From: Pseudocercospora fijiensis CIRAD86
Lineage: Eukaryota > Ascomycota > Dothideomycetes > Mycosphaerellales > Mycosphaerellaceae
Direction: 5' to 3'
Length of the DNA: 64,000 nucleotides
NCBI RefSeq assembly: GCF_000340215.1
Contig: NW_006921533.1
Location: 8,655,282-8,719,281 of the forward strand
Shown: one piece after another, positions 1 to 12,400 of the stretch
Numbering within the stretch: position 1 is the first letter of the stretch
Layout of the letters: each line of letters opens with the position of its first letter
Notes under the pieces: generated by a model
What the model was told of the DNA's origin: nothing
The model's input: the letters and a program-made list of their open reading frames with translations, nothing else
The model's database searches: none
Position numbers and translations under genes: made by a program

Positions 1-1960
1 TTAATCTTATAACCGCCTCGCTTAGAAGCCTATAATATATACGTATATAGCTCCCTAATATCCCGAGGCCGATTAGCTCGTAGCTATATACTATCTATTC
101 TAACCGCCTGCCCGGATTTCTAACTAGTTTATACCTACGCTATACTAAGTTATATTCTATACGACCTTCGCCTTATTATCTTCCTATATACTATTTATAG
201 TAGATACGGCCTCTATAGAGATACTATTAAGGTTTAGGTTAGATAATCCGCGCCTTAACTACTTTAGTCTATAAAGGAGGCAATAGATATACGTCCGTTA
301 ACGCGCTCTCGCGATTAATATATTATTACGATCGAGATTATTAGGGTTATAAGAACTACTCCTAATACCTAGGAACCTATATATCGGAAAGATACTGTTT
401 CGAGGATTACTTCTATTATCTTCCTTAATATCGTATTATTAAGTACGTAACTTGCTAATACGCCGTACCTCCTCGCTATTTTTATACTTACCTTAGCCGC
501 TAATACCGATATACTATTCCTAATACTATCCGTCGCCTTCTTATCGAAGAATTCGAGTCGCTCCCCGATATTGCTATAATACCTAACTAGGTAATTTAGC
601 CCTAGCTAACCGACGATTAAGCCTTAGAGTTCCTACTCTACTTCGATTGTTTCTAATATACTACTATCGACGAATAGGGCGAACAATATATAGCTATCTT
701 TTATAAGCGTACCTCGATATAAGAGTATTATAAAACGCGCTATAAGTAGACTAATACCTAGACTCGGGGTAGTAGTAGAAAAGCCTGCCTATAAGAGATA
801 CCTAATCGCCTATAAGAGAGCAATATCTATATATAGCAATTCTTCTATTTTAAAGCTAGGTACGAACCTAGATAGAATCGCGTGTTCTAGGTCTATCGTC
901 GCGCTTATATAGTACCTATTCCCTTCTTATCGTATAATAACTAATTTGCGTCTACCCTAATTAAAGCCTAGGCTAATATCTAGGAGAAACTAGACAAGAA
1001 TCGAAATGTCGTTTACGATAGCTTAGCCTACGTATCTACCCTCCCTCCCTAGATTTAGTAACTCTTTATCGACCTTTACGTCGTTCTACTCTGTAAAGAC
1101 GAAATATAGGCTACTATCTGCCTTTCTAAAAAAGATAATAAGCTCTATACTATAGAAGTTATCGCTATCGCTCGCCGAGCGTTCTCTTATATAATAAGGC
1201 ATTATAGCGAAAGTGCCCCCTATTTTAACCTTATTAATTCCCGTAAGCAAGCCCTCGCTAACTTCTATAATATAATATAGAAGTCTAACTATTATAAATA
1301 TTTTCGCTTTCGGCGCTATAAGACCCGCTCGAGTAAACTTAAATACGCCGACGCTATACTATACGCGCTAGTATATTTTATTCGTTGTATCTCCTCTAAA
1401 GTTCTATTTTTCCCTTCTATAATATCGCCTACTAATAAAATTAACGACGACGTCGACGGCGAAGTCGCTAGTTAAGTAAGTAATAAAGTCGATAAAAAAG
1501 TCGACTATAGCCCTATCTAAGTAATACCGACCGACGAATAGCGCGAACTCTAGAATAAACTTAGCGACTACGTCCGAAGTAGTATTACCGAGACGGAAGA
1601 ACTAGAATTATATCCTCTTATTTCCTAGTTATTACTCTCCCTATTCTAGTATCTAATTAGTAGTTATTAGTTCTACTCTCTACTCCTTAGCTACCTTGCC
1701 CTTTATATAGTATAACCGTATTCGGGCATATAGTAGGAGCCGAACGACTTTAATTACTATAAAGGGCTACGCCCTAGGTAGAAAGCGCTAGCCTTAGGCA
1801 TTCGGCCTACGCGACTCTAACCTACTACTTAGCGCTTAGCGCACTATACAAAACTATTCGGATTTACGTAGATAGACTTAGCTCTTTATCGAACCTATTA
1901 AGTCTTATATCTAGTATCTACGTACGCGTTGCTTACCCGTAATATTAGGTTCGATCTTTA
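1..1960 (+). pseudogene. RIP-degraded unrecognised coding region
   Basis: Plus-strand codons read as sensible protein if TAG and TAA are taken as former Gln or Trp codons. One frame covers roughly positions 5-430 and another roughly 480-1450, so a frameshift or intron lies between. Visible pieces include KAQANIQEKLDKNRNVVYDS near 960-1015 and an acidic, Lys-rich stretch near 1440-1520. I do not recognise a family. No ATG-initiated frame is intact. The region abuts the element B chromovirus and could be part of a host gene that it interrupted. The coding nature is inferred only from long runs without TGA and from balanced amino acid composition. Confidence 0.35.
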
Positions 1961-2059
1961 ATATAGGAAACGCTAAGGTTTATTAGGAACCTAAGTAAGA
2001 TAGCTAGGGGAACGCTGCCCCTACCGTACTAGAGATAACTAGGGACGAAATTTATCGTA

Positions 2060-3240
2060 CCTTCGAGAGTCTCTATACTAGACAGTAGACGATAGAAGCC
2101 TAGCTATAAGCTACTCGTTCCGCGCTCTAATACGCGGAAGCGTCTCGCTAGTACGGGCCTCCCGAAGCTAGTTTAGTACGAGACTAGTCTACGAACGAGA
2201 TCCTAAAGGGACTACTAGAAACTCTCTCGGCTACCGGCTAAAACGTAACGGCGTCCCGCGAGTAGAAGCTACTATCGTAGGATAGGAAAGCCGAGTCGTT
2301 CTAGGACTACCTACTATAACTAAGAAGTTCGTACCGAGTTCGTTCCGGGCTAAAACTAAAGCTTTCCGAAGATTACTACTAGGATACCGTATACGATACC
2401 CTACCGGTAAAGGAACGCGCTAGGATACGCTACTTCTAGGAAAGAGGAAGCTTTACGAAAGGAAAGGACCCCGAAGCTTTCTTCTAGTAACTCGAGGACG
2501 TCTTCGCGGATAGTAACGAAGCTATAAAGGCGCTAGAGCAACTCTAAGCCCTAAGGCACTCCTAGGAATAACCTTAGTACGACTACTAGCTAGAATTCGA
2601 CGGCCTCCTACTAAGCGTAGGCAGAGACCGTTAGACCGACGATACGAAAATCGGGTATTTAAAGAACACCTTCTCGAACGCGGCTAAAACCTATACTACC
2701 GCCGTACTAAAGATTAAGGATTACTACCTCTATATAGAGGAGGTCGAGCGGATTATAACGAACCTCGAGTCGACAGATTAATTTAAATAGGCTACGAAAC
2801 GCTAGTAAGAAAGGAAGAAAGAAGTAGCGAGTCCTACGGTCGTTATCCCCCTCTATACGGCCCCCGCGGCGAACCCGAAGGTCGACTCTAATAGAGACGT
2901 AGTTATAAATCCCGCTTAAACTAACGCTTCCCGTAGAAAGAACCGCGGAGCCTAACAATCGACGGCGGGGAAACCTAGGGCTAAATAGGTCGACTCTATA
3001 GAAAGAGAGAAGCGTAAGGAGAAAAGACTCTACTTTCGCTATAGAGCGAGCGGATACTATATTCGAGATTGCCCGTACGCCCCGCCGGCTTAGCCTACTA
3101 AGATTAGTATCGCCTCTATATAACCTATTCTAGAGAATATAAAAGAATAGTTAGACTTAAGCAGTTCCGACTCGGGAAAAGAGTAACTCTTACTCGTAGT
3201 TAGGAGTCGGGAGTAGATAGAGTACGGGCAAAGAAATAGG
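2060..3240 (+). pseudogene. gag: gag relic of element B with CCHC zinc knuckle
   Basis: This is the capsid/nucleocapsid polyprotein region of the plus-strand chromovirus. A Lys/Arg-rich stretch is followed near 3025-3075 by YFRYRASGYYIRDCP, which matches a CX2CX4HX4C knuckle in which two Cys and the His have become Tyr. TGC or TGT to TAC or TAT, and CAC or CAT to TAC or TAT, are exactly the changes RIP would give. Upstream, the frame is charged and helical-looking with scattered TAG. The start is not determinable. Function (RNA packaging, particle assembly) is inferred from family knowledge. Confidence 0.7.
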
Positions 3241-3289
3241 AAGAAGTTAAAAAGGATATAAGCGGGAATCTTATATATACTAATATAGT

Positions 3290-6200
3290 CCTCGAAAATA
3301 ATATTAGAACTTCTACTCTTATCGACGAAGGATACTAGTATTACGCTACAATTAATACAGGCCTAGCTAAAGGCCTCGGACTTAGCTATATTAGCCGTAA
3401 GTTCCGAGAAGTAAAAGGAGCGTCGTCGGTAATATAAGACGCGAAAATTATAGGAGTCGTCGCCTTCTAGATAGAAATTAACGGATTCTAATAAACGGTA
3501 TACGCTTACGTCGTACCGGGATTAGCTTTTCCCCTTATCCTAGGGAACCTATAGAAGGTATATAATAAGGTTAGGACCGCGCCCGAGAAACGATAGTATT
3601 ACTATAGGAGGGCTCGGTATTAGATTAAAAAAGGGCGCTATTACCGCGAGGTCGATACGAATAGGAACATCGCTACGATTAACGCCGTAAGAAGCCTACT
3701 TACCGCGACAATTACTAAGAATATTAAAAAGGCCCTAAAGACGAAGGAATACCCGACGATCGAGGAGCTAAAGAAGAAGCTATCCCCGGAGGTTCGCGAT
3801 ATAGCTGCGCTATTTTATTAAAGGGAAGCCGATAAGTTAGCGCCCTATTGTCCTAGTATCGACTATATAATAGAACTCTAGGAGAAACTAGACGGATCCT
3901 AGCCTTAACTCCCTTAGGGTCCGCTCTATAGTATATCGAAATAAGAACTCTTAGTCTTACGGAAGTTACTAGACGAGCTCCTAAAGAAGGGGTTTATAAG
4001 ACCGGCGAACTCCGAAGCGGCGGCGCCTGTACTATTCGTTAAGAAGCCCGGGGGAGGACTACGGTTCTACTACGACTATAGGGCGCTTAACGCTCTAACG
4101 AAGCAAGACAGATACCCCTTCCTACTAATCCTAGATACTATAAGGAACCTAACGGAGGCCCGGTAGTTAACTAAGGTTAATATAGTCTCGGCCTTTTACA
4201 AGATTAGAATAGTAAAAGGATACGAGTATAAAACGGCCTTCCGGACTAGGCTAGGCTCGTTCGAATAGCTAGTGTGCCCGTTTAGTTTGTCCGGAGCCCC
4301 GGCTACATTTTAACGGTATATTAATACTCTCCTATAGGAGTATCTAGACGACTTCGCGTTAGCGTATATAGACGACGTAGTTATCTACTCGAGCGGGTCG
4401 AGGGAAGACTATTTCTATAAAGTAAGAGTAGTACTTAAGAAGCTTTAGGACGGAGGCCTTTACCTCGATATTAAAAAGAGCGAATTCGCCTAGAAAAAGA
4501 TTAAGTACCTAGGATTTATCGTCTACGCCGATAGAGGAGGAGTATTAGCCGACCCCGAAAAGGTAGAAGCCGTATAAAAATAGATAGTACCTAAGACCTA
4601 AAAGGAAGTTCGTCGTTTCTTAGGATTTACGAACTACTACTATATATTCGTACCGAACTATTCTAAGATCTCCGTACTATTAACTACGCTTACTAGTAAG
4701 GGAACCCCGTTCGCCTAGGGAGAAGAATAGGACAAAGCGTTCGAGACGCTAAAGGACAAATTCTACCGCGCCCCGGTACTTACCTAGTAGGACCCGTCCC
4801 TTCCTACCTTCCTTAAGACGGATTATAGCGGGTTCGCGATTAGGGGCGCCCTTATCTAAGAAAAGGCGGGAATCCGCCGACCGGTAGGCTTCTTTTCGAA
4901 GAAACTAAATAAAGCGGAGATTAATTACGATATCTACGATAAGGAAATGCTCGTAGTCGTATCTAGTATTAAGTTTTAGGACTCCGAGATGAAATTATAT
5001 AGCCCCTTTACGATTTAGACGGACTATAAGAACCTAGAATACTTTATAGTAAAGCGCTAGCTATCCGAAAGATAGATCCGATAGTAGGAAGAACTAGCGA
5101 AGTACTAGTTTACCCTAGTCTACCGGCCGGGAATCGAAGCTATCTTACCGGATACCTTATCGAGGAGGGAATAAGATACGTTAGGCTAAGACGATAAGCT
5201 TTCGAGGTTCCGGAGATTCTTAGAGCCGGACCTTTCTCTAAACTAGCTAGAAAACGTCTAGATTTCTAGTACTACTATCCGTAGCTTCCCGCGTATAACA
5301 AAGGCGAGCCCGTTATCCCTACTCGCGAACGAAACAGAGCCCGCGTAGCCTTCGCCGGAAAGCGCTAAACTATTCTAGGACCTAGAGATAAACGATATAT
5401 AGAAGAGCATTGTCGAGAAAGATACGGTATACTAGACAGTAGTACGGAAAGTCCGTAAGGGATATAGAACATTATAACCGGAAATTAAAGTAAAAATTTA
5501 GATCGGGGATTATATAATAGACTCTAAGGGGTTCCTTCGCTACCGCGGTAAGCTCTAGGTTCTAGGAGCCCTAGCGACGACGGAAACCGAATATAAAGAT
5601 ATAAGGGCCGAGGAACTATAGTAGGATATACTACGTACGAAGATTATCTAGTTAATCTACGACTCGCCGCTCTACGGCTATCCCGGCCGGGATTCTACTA
5701 CTTCTATACTAGGTCGCGACTTTTACTAGCCGCTATAGTCGAAGTAGGTACGGCAATTCCTACGGAACTGCAACTATTATAGACGTAATAAGGTATAGAG
5801 GGAATACAAATACGGCCTCCTAAAACTACTACCGGTACCCGACCGTTTCTTCTAGGAAATCTCGATAGACTTTATAACTAACCTGCCGGAGTTAGATAGG
5901 GACCGGTATCTATAGGTAATTAAAGACTGCCTTAGCAAATAGATCGCCCTTATCGGTACTCCCTCTATAAAAGTAGAGGAATGCGCGGTTTTGTTTCTAA
6001 AATACTAGGTTAGGTATTACAGACTACCTCGTACTATTACTAGCGATAGAGGTACGAATTAGATAAGCACTTTCTAGAGGGAGATATGTCGACTACTCGG
6101 CGTAAAGTAGAGGTTAAGCTCCGCCTACTACCTACAAACCGACGGGGGTCCGGAGCGCGTAAACTAAGACGTATAAGCTTACCTACGGAACTATATTAAC

Positions 6201-6985
6201 TAGATATAGTCCGATTAGAACTAATAGCTTCCTACGGCAGAACTAGCGTTTAACGGAAGATACTAAGCGGGGTTAGAAATAAGCTCTTTCTTCGCGACTT
6301 ATAGTTACGAATCTACCTCCCCCGTTACGTTAGAAGAGGACCTAGCTATCGATAGACGGCTAACTATAGCGAAACGGGCGGAGGAGTTCGTAGATAAGAT
6401 TAAGAAGATCTTAGATCTATACTAAGTATAAATAGCGGAAGCTATATAGAAATAAGAGAATAGCGCGAATAAGACTAGAACTCTAGCGCCGATATATTAT
6501 ATCGGAGACAAGGTCTAGCTCGACCTAAGGAATTACTAGACCGGTAGACTAAAGAAGAGCCTCGACTCGAAGTACGCTAAGTATACGGTAGAAGAGGTAT
6601 TGTCGCCTATCTTAGTATAACTCTCGGGGATACCTAGTAACATTTACCCGGTATTCTATACCGACCTTCTAAGACTTACGAGCCGGGACCCCCTTCTAGG
6701 GTAAGTAACCGACGACGAATAGCCGGACCCTATCTTATTCGAGACGTATAAAGAGTAGTAGGTCGAAGAAATCCTATACGCCCGAAAAAAGAAGTAAAGC
6801 CGAGGGCGAAAAGTACTCGTAAAATAGAGCGGGTACTATAAACCTACGTAGGAACCCCTAGACTATATCGCGGATACCTCCGCGCTAGACGACTTCGAAG
6901 CGAAATATAGACAAATCGAAGAGAACGACGGGCCTCTAGGAGATTAGAAAAAGAGAGGAAAACGGAAGAAATAACGCGGCAACCT
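3290..6985 (+). pseudogene. pol: pol relic of element B: RT, RNase H, integrase, chromodomain
   Basis: Read through TAG stops, the frame shows an RT with the intact catalytic box YIDDVVIYS (YIDD at 4365-4376) and [17 protein letters not shown] upstream. An RNase H part starts with TDYSGFAIRGALI near 4815-4855. The integrase has a zinc-binding remnant (5680-5800), a core with IDFITNLPE near 5865 and TSDRGTN at 6039-6060. A chromodomain lies at about 6755-6905 (VEEILYARKKK, then VLVK*SGYYKPT*EPLDYI with TAG at both expected Trp positions). Chromodomains bind methylated histone H3 and steer integration toward heterochromatin (family knowledge). TAG at invariant Trp as well as Gln sites shows mutation, not recoding. 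Confidence 0.88.
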
Positions 6986-6999
6986 AGAGTTTTTCCGCG

Positions 7000-7264
7000 G
7001 AGTAACGGGTTTATAGATTCTAGGGACTTTTACTAACGTCTAGCTAGTAAAGTAGTCTATAGTCGACGAAACTATATACTACTCGACTAACTAGCGTATA
7101 GTACTTAATTATTAACAAATATATAGGACTCTATCTAGCGGTACCCTAAAGTTACTATATCTATTCCTATAATAGAGTATCGCGTCTACTAGCTTATATA
7201 ACTAGTCGCCCTATCCTATCGGTTTATAGTAGTCTTATCGCTTATCTATATATATATTATCCTA
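7000..7264. other. Spacer with a half copy of the family 2 palindrome
   Basis: No coding frame is convincing here. Positions 7031-7053 carry CTAGCTAGTAAAGTAGTCTA, the right half of the family 2 palindrome found in the introns of the left SNF2 gene, so this may be an intron or upstream sequence of that gene. Confidence 0.4.
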
Positions 7265-8497
7265 TAGTCTTCTAAAGTTAGGTTTACTATCGACGTAGAC
7301 CTATTCGCCTACGACGCGCTCTATCTACTACTAGGTATATATCGGATCCCGTACGCTACCCTAGACTATATATCTATATATTAGAGTACCGTCGCCTATA
7401 GATCCTTCGAAGACGATCTAGACGTAAAGGCGATTATCTATTACTCTTATAGCTACGCTCGCCTAGCTATATTTTATATTACTACTATAACCGATATCTC
7501 TACTATTACCTAGAAATACTTATAGAACTAGCCGTCGGCGCCTAGGACTTAGTATCTAGTATACTATCTATATCATATCGATCTCGCCTACTATTATCTT
7601 AAGCTAGACTTGCCCTACCTACTCTCTACTTGTCTATTTACAGCTCTTATACTAGAGTATATCTTTAGCGACGACGAGATTAAGCGTATTCGCGGTCGTA
7701 CCTTTAAACTACAATCTGCTAAGATATAGTCTATCTAAGCCTAAATAAAGTACTAATTATTAATTAAGATCCTAGAGAGCTCTACTTACGCGTCCTAGGC
7801 TTTAATATAGTCTCTACGAGATCGACGTACGAGTTCCTTATTAGCGTACCTCTATTCCTCTTAGTAGACAGACGATACGCTTAGATACTATTAGTCCTCT
7901 AGTATACTATATTATATATTACGCAAATAACTATATTTAACTATACTATCTAGTATCTACGAATTCCTACGTATCCTATTCCCTATCTTCGTTCGACTAA
8001 CCTGCTTTAATACTTGTCTTACGCTACGTAATACGCTAGCCTACGGTACTTAGCTACTAATAGTGTTACCTACTAGGAAATTATCGCATCCTCGTAACGC
8101 CTCGCCCTCTATTACCTGCTATTTTTTACTAATACTAACTATAATCCTATATAGCAAAATAGACGCGCCTATATTCTATATCTATTAGCCTAGTATACCT
8201 TATACTACTTTACTTTACCTTACCTCCTACCCTACTTATATTAAGTTTAATCGTATACTACCCTAATTTTAGTAGACTTTACTTCTCGGCCTTAACTAAG
8301 ATAGCGAACAAAATACAATCCCGGCCTATCTATATAAATTAGCTACGTCGCTTAGGATAACTCTTTTATGTAGCCTTTAGTTAGGTCGACTGCGTTACTA
8401 TTTAACGCGTACGCGCCTATAGCCCGTACGTTAGGCCGAGCGCCTATACGCTACCTATTTATATTTCTCTTCCTCTATATCTTCCCTACTTTTCTAT

Positions 8498-8542
<45 letters not shown>

Positions 8543-9242
8543 TAACTACTACTACTACTACTTCTACTGTCCGTCGTTATTTTCTAGCTAGTAAAGCAGT
8601 CTATAATCGAATTAGTACTACCTAGGCGATATCTAAGGACGTTTCTAAGTTAAATATAGTAGACGACTCCGAAGTGCTAGCTCTAGGCTCTCTACGTCTA
8701 TCTAGGCGTCTACTCTCTCTAGTCGTTAGTCCTCTTATGCCTAGCGATATATATAAATTCGCGCGCGACGAAAAGGCCTTTCTTAGCGAGGCTAGGTCGA
8801 CCCGAGTAGATAATACTTATAACTACTAGCGAACTATACGTATAATAGACGACCTAACGAATGTTTTTTATAAGTAGTATAAGACGTACGACATATATAA
8901 GATTAACGATTAGAATCCGGTACTATAGCGAGCCTTCTTATAAGATATTAGTAATAGTATCGATATAACTTTTTCGACTTTAGATACTATTAATCCCGCT
9001 AATATAAAATATCTCCCGAGTAAGTATAAGAGTACTATCTAGGCTAATACTAACTAGCTATAGCTTACGCCCTAGTCCGATACCCTATTCCCTATTACCG
9101 ACGCCTAGTATATATTATACGCTAGTATACTCGATACCCTATAGTACTATCGCTCTAAGTATACGGCTATGCCTCTATTATTTAACGAAGTCTATACGGT
9201 AATAAATATCGACGTTACCGTACTCCTAGACGGCGAGATCGA
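7265..9242 (+). pseudogene. 5' part of left SNF2-family ATPase relic (probable)
   Basis: Two plus-strand stretches read as coding when TAG and TAA are taken as mutated codons: about 7265-7925 and about 8627-9242. The second has only TAG interruptions over 200 codons and runs directly to the element A target site. Joining across the element (removing 9248-16706 and one TAAAG copy) leads to the exon with the SNF2 Walker A motif at about 16830. The stretch 7930-8620 contains a CTA microsatellite and a family 2 palindrome and is probably intronic or too degraded to read. No domain is recognised in this N-terminal part. Linkage to the ATPase is inferred from frame and position. Confidence 0.5.
8498..8567 (+). 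repeat. (CTA)n microsatellite
   Basis: CTA/ACT triplets run essentially uninterrupted from 8498 to 8541, then resume to about 8567 after a short TTTA break. It sits just 5' of a family 2 palindrome (about 8580-8605) inside a probable intron of the left SNF2 relic. Confidence 0.9.
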
Positions 9243-9247
9243 TAAAG

Positions 9248-9445
9248 TATAAGAAGGGTTATATTAGTAGGTAGATAGGGTAGTAGTAGGTATAGGTAGT
9301 ATTCGATAAGGAGCTAGAAGGAGAGGGAGGAAGGCAGGCAAGTTAGCCTACTACTAAGCGCTAAGCCCTGCCTAAGGCATTAAGACCCTAGCTTTACTCG
9401 AGCCCAGTTATATACTAATTACGTATAACCTCTTTAGTCCTAATA
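9248..9445 (-). repeat. LTR (3' side) of element A copy 1
   Basis: Direct repeat of 16509-16706. Its outer edge TATAAGAAGG corresponds to TGTGAGAAGG in copy 2, with two G-to-A changes. Its inner edge CCTAATA corresponds to CCTAACA. The TSD TAAAG lies just outside at 9243-9247. Confidence 0.92.
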
Positions 9446-12400
9446 TACGCTTCCCTTCTAAAGGCCGCGCTCTCGTAGCCGGTCTTTGTTCTAGTCTTAA
9501 CCTCTATTACTACTAACTTAGCAGGTCTTATAAGCCGCTTAGTCCGCGCTAAATTAAACGTATAACTACCGATTATGTAACTATATCAAACCTTACCTTC
9601 TAATACAATATCTAACTCCGACTACGCTATCCTTATATATAATAAAGTAATATATATCTACAAGAATTAAGGACTATCGACTAATTATAATACGAGCGCG
9701 TCTTCCCTATTATAATAGGTAGATATACGAGGTATTATAGCCCTACCTCCGTTCTAAGTAATATCGTACCGAGTTCTTTGTGTCTACTCTTAAAAGACCT
9801 AGAAATGTCCGCTTCCGAGGGTTTGTCTACTTCCGAGGGTTTGTCCGCTTCCGAGGGTTATTGTTCTTATTATTATAAGGACTATTATTTACTATCGTAG
9901 TTTTACTAGCCCTAATTAGTTAGGTTTAGTAGCCTTCAATTGTCAATCTTATTTTATCTTTTTAGAAAAAACATAGTTCGTCTAGTTTCTATAGGTAAAG
10001 GCTATTATAAGTATAATAGTTAAGGTTTGCCTCGCTTAAAGGGTCGGAAAGATTAAGGAGTAACCTATTATCCGCAAGATCGACCCCGGCTAACTTAGCT
10101 CTATAGTTTTGCCCTTAGTTAGTCTATTAGTCGCTTAACCCTTTTAGTTCTAAGTCCTTCGAACGGCTTAATCTTTTTAACCTAGTTAGTATAGGTAAGG
10201 TTGTTTTTATAGATATAGTAGCGACAATAGGTAAGGTTAGTAATAGTAGCAAGTAGGTAATGTTAATAATAGCGGAGCTAGTCGTCTTAGCGCTAACTTT
10301 ACCTTGCTTCTAATTTCCTTCTTCGACTAATAATATACTCCGTAATACCGTTACTAATATAGCCGCGCCGGCCGTATCGCCCTTTAGTATAAGCGTAACG
10401 CCGTCGTTATTATTATTATTACTATTTATACGCGCGCGCCGCCCTCGCCGATCGCCTAGGCCTCGAGGCCTCGATAAAAGGAAGGAATAAGAGGGGGGCC
10501 TAAATACTAGGAGAAGGGCCTTATAGGGCGTATTAGTAAAGAGGTAGAGTCCTTAAAAGAGCATGCGATTAGTTAACGCGTTACGGCGCGCTTGTTAACA
10601 CTCGGTACGTATTTACTATAGTAATATAGTCTTATTGTCCTAGTTTGCCGGCCTCTAATTAGTTAGCTAATAGTACCCTAGGGGTAGCATTATTCCTAGG
10701 CGACATTATAGGCCCTTAGCCTTCTTCTTATTCTTTATACTAGTCTAATACTTATCTAATAACTTAGTTATATCTTCGAAAGAATCTTTAGCTTCCTACG
10801 AGTCCTATTCTAGTAAATAGCCCTACTATCTTAATAGGTACTCCTTCTTGCCCTTCCTAGTCCGATACTTTAGTATACGCTCTATAGACTATAGCTCTTT
10901 ACTATCGGCTAAGACTTCTTCTAACTTAGCAGGCGCTTTATCGCCTTCGCGCTAATAGTATAGTTTAAGGAGGGATATATAGAAGGTATTATAGATAGTG
11001 TAATAAGGTAGAAGCTATAACTAATAGGCCTATGCGGAAGAGCCTTTAACTTCTCGAATGCGGAATAGGCTAATATATCTTAGTGCGAGCTTAGGCCTTA
11101 TTTTGCTATTAGGTAATAGGTGTTTGCGGATACGGAGGTTCTTAGTGCTTAGTATAACTATGTCGCCTTGCTTAAAGGTCGTTAGCGTATAGTGTTTGTT
11201 ATAGTAGGCCTTCTAATATGCCTAGGCCTTTGCTAGTTTGTTAGCTAACTTAGCGTAAATTTCCCGCATCTTTTAAACCCTCTTAATAGCCGCTAGTATC
11301 TTAGGTATTAGTACTTAACGCGCTTCCCTTTCCTTGCGCTCGGCCTCGAGTAGTAGGGGGTCTTATAGCATAGCAGCGTTCTAGCCTATTATAGCTATAT
11401 ATAGTAACACCTTAGTTAATAAGTAGACACTATTATTATACACGAATTTAGCTAGTTATAGGAGGTTAACCTAGTCGTCGGGGTTCTCGTTAATGTAACT
11501 GCGTAGGTACTACTATAGGGTAGCATTCTGCCTCTCTATTTAACCGTTAGTCTATAGATAGAAGGCTATTAATAGCCGATGCTTTAGTCTTAGCTATAGG
11601 TATATTTCGCTCTAATAATAAGATATGAATGTTAAGCCTCGGTTAGAGACTATCCCTTTAGGGGTCCCCTAATAGGTATAGAAGATGTTGTTCTGTAGTG
11701 CTTCTGCTATATTAATAGTAGTCTAATCTTTCCGCGCTAGGATATATCGAGCGCCCTTAGTAAATCGATCTACTATAACAAGGATAGTATTATATACATT
11801 CTTGCTCCCCCTACGCTTAGTAGGAGGAAGGCCTATAATAAAATCTATTGTAAGTTCTACGAATAGCTTCCTAGGAATAGGAAGTAAAGACAACTCGCTA
11901 AATAGCAGGTGCTTTAGTGCTTTAATATACTAGTATACTGTATAGGTCTGCACGTATTCTTTTATATACCGCTTACTATTTAGCTAGTAGTATATACGCG
12001 ATAGTAGCTCGTGCGACCTCTCTATACTATAGTAACTAGCGAGCTTACTATTATAGTGTCTCTTTAAAAGCTCTTATCTAATCGATTGTTTAGCGGGGAT
12101 ATAGTATCTGCCCTTAAACTTTAAGTAACCCTTATCGTCGATCGACTAATTACTCTTACTAGATCGAGTCGTTCGTCTACTTATAAGCCTATTAATACGT
12201 TTAATAGCAAAGGCGTCCCTCTGCTAAGCCCGTAATAGCTTATCTATAAATAATTAACTATCCCTATTTGTAAGGTTATTTAATAGCACCCTCGCTATTA
12301 AACGAGGTACGTATTATATATATCTAATAGTACTAGTAGCCGGAACTACTATAACCTCTTCTATAGTACTGTCGCTATATAGGCTATTACTATAGATAGC

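Larger units (their letters stand above)
1965..6995 (+). mobile_element. Ty3/gypsy chromovirus relic (element B)
   Basis: Domains run in gypsy order on the plus strand: gag with one zinc knuckle, protease region, reverse transcriptase, RNase H, integrase, then a C-terminal chromodomain, which defines chromoviruses. Every domain carries many TAG codons at expected Gln and Trp positions, so the copy is dead. I could not find LTRs or a target duplication at either edge, unlike elements A and C in this window, so both boundaries are approximate and the ends may be lost or too mutated to see. It differs in sequence from elements A and C. Confidence 0.85.

Noticed and set aside
2707..2958. Minus-strand open frame of 83 codons
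   Set aside because: Antisense to the gag region of element B, with no recognisable features.
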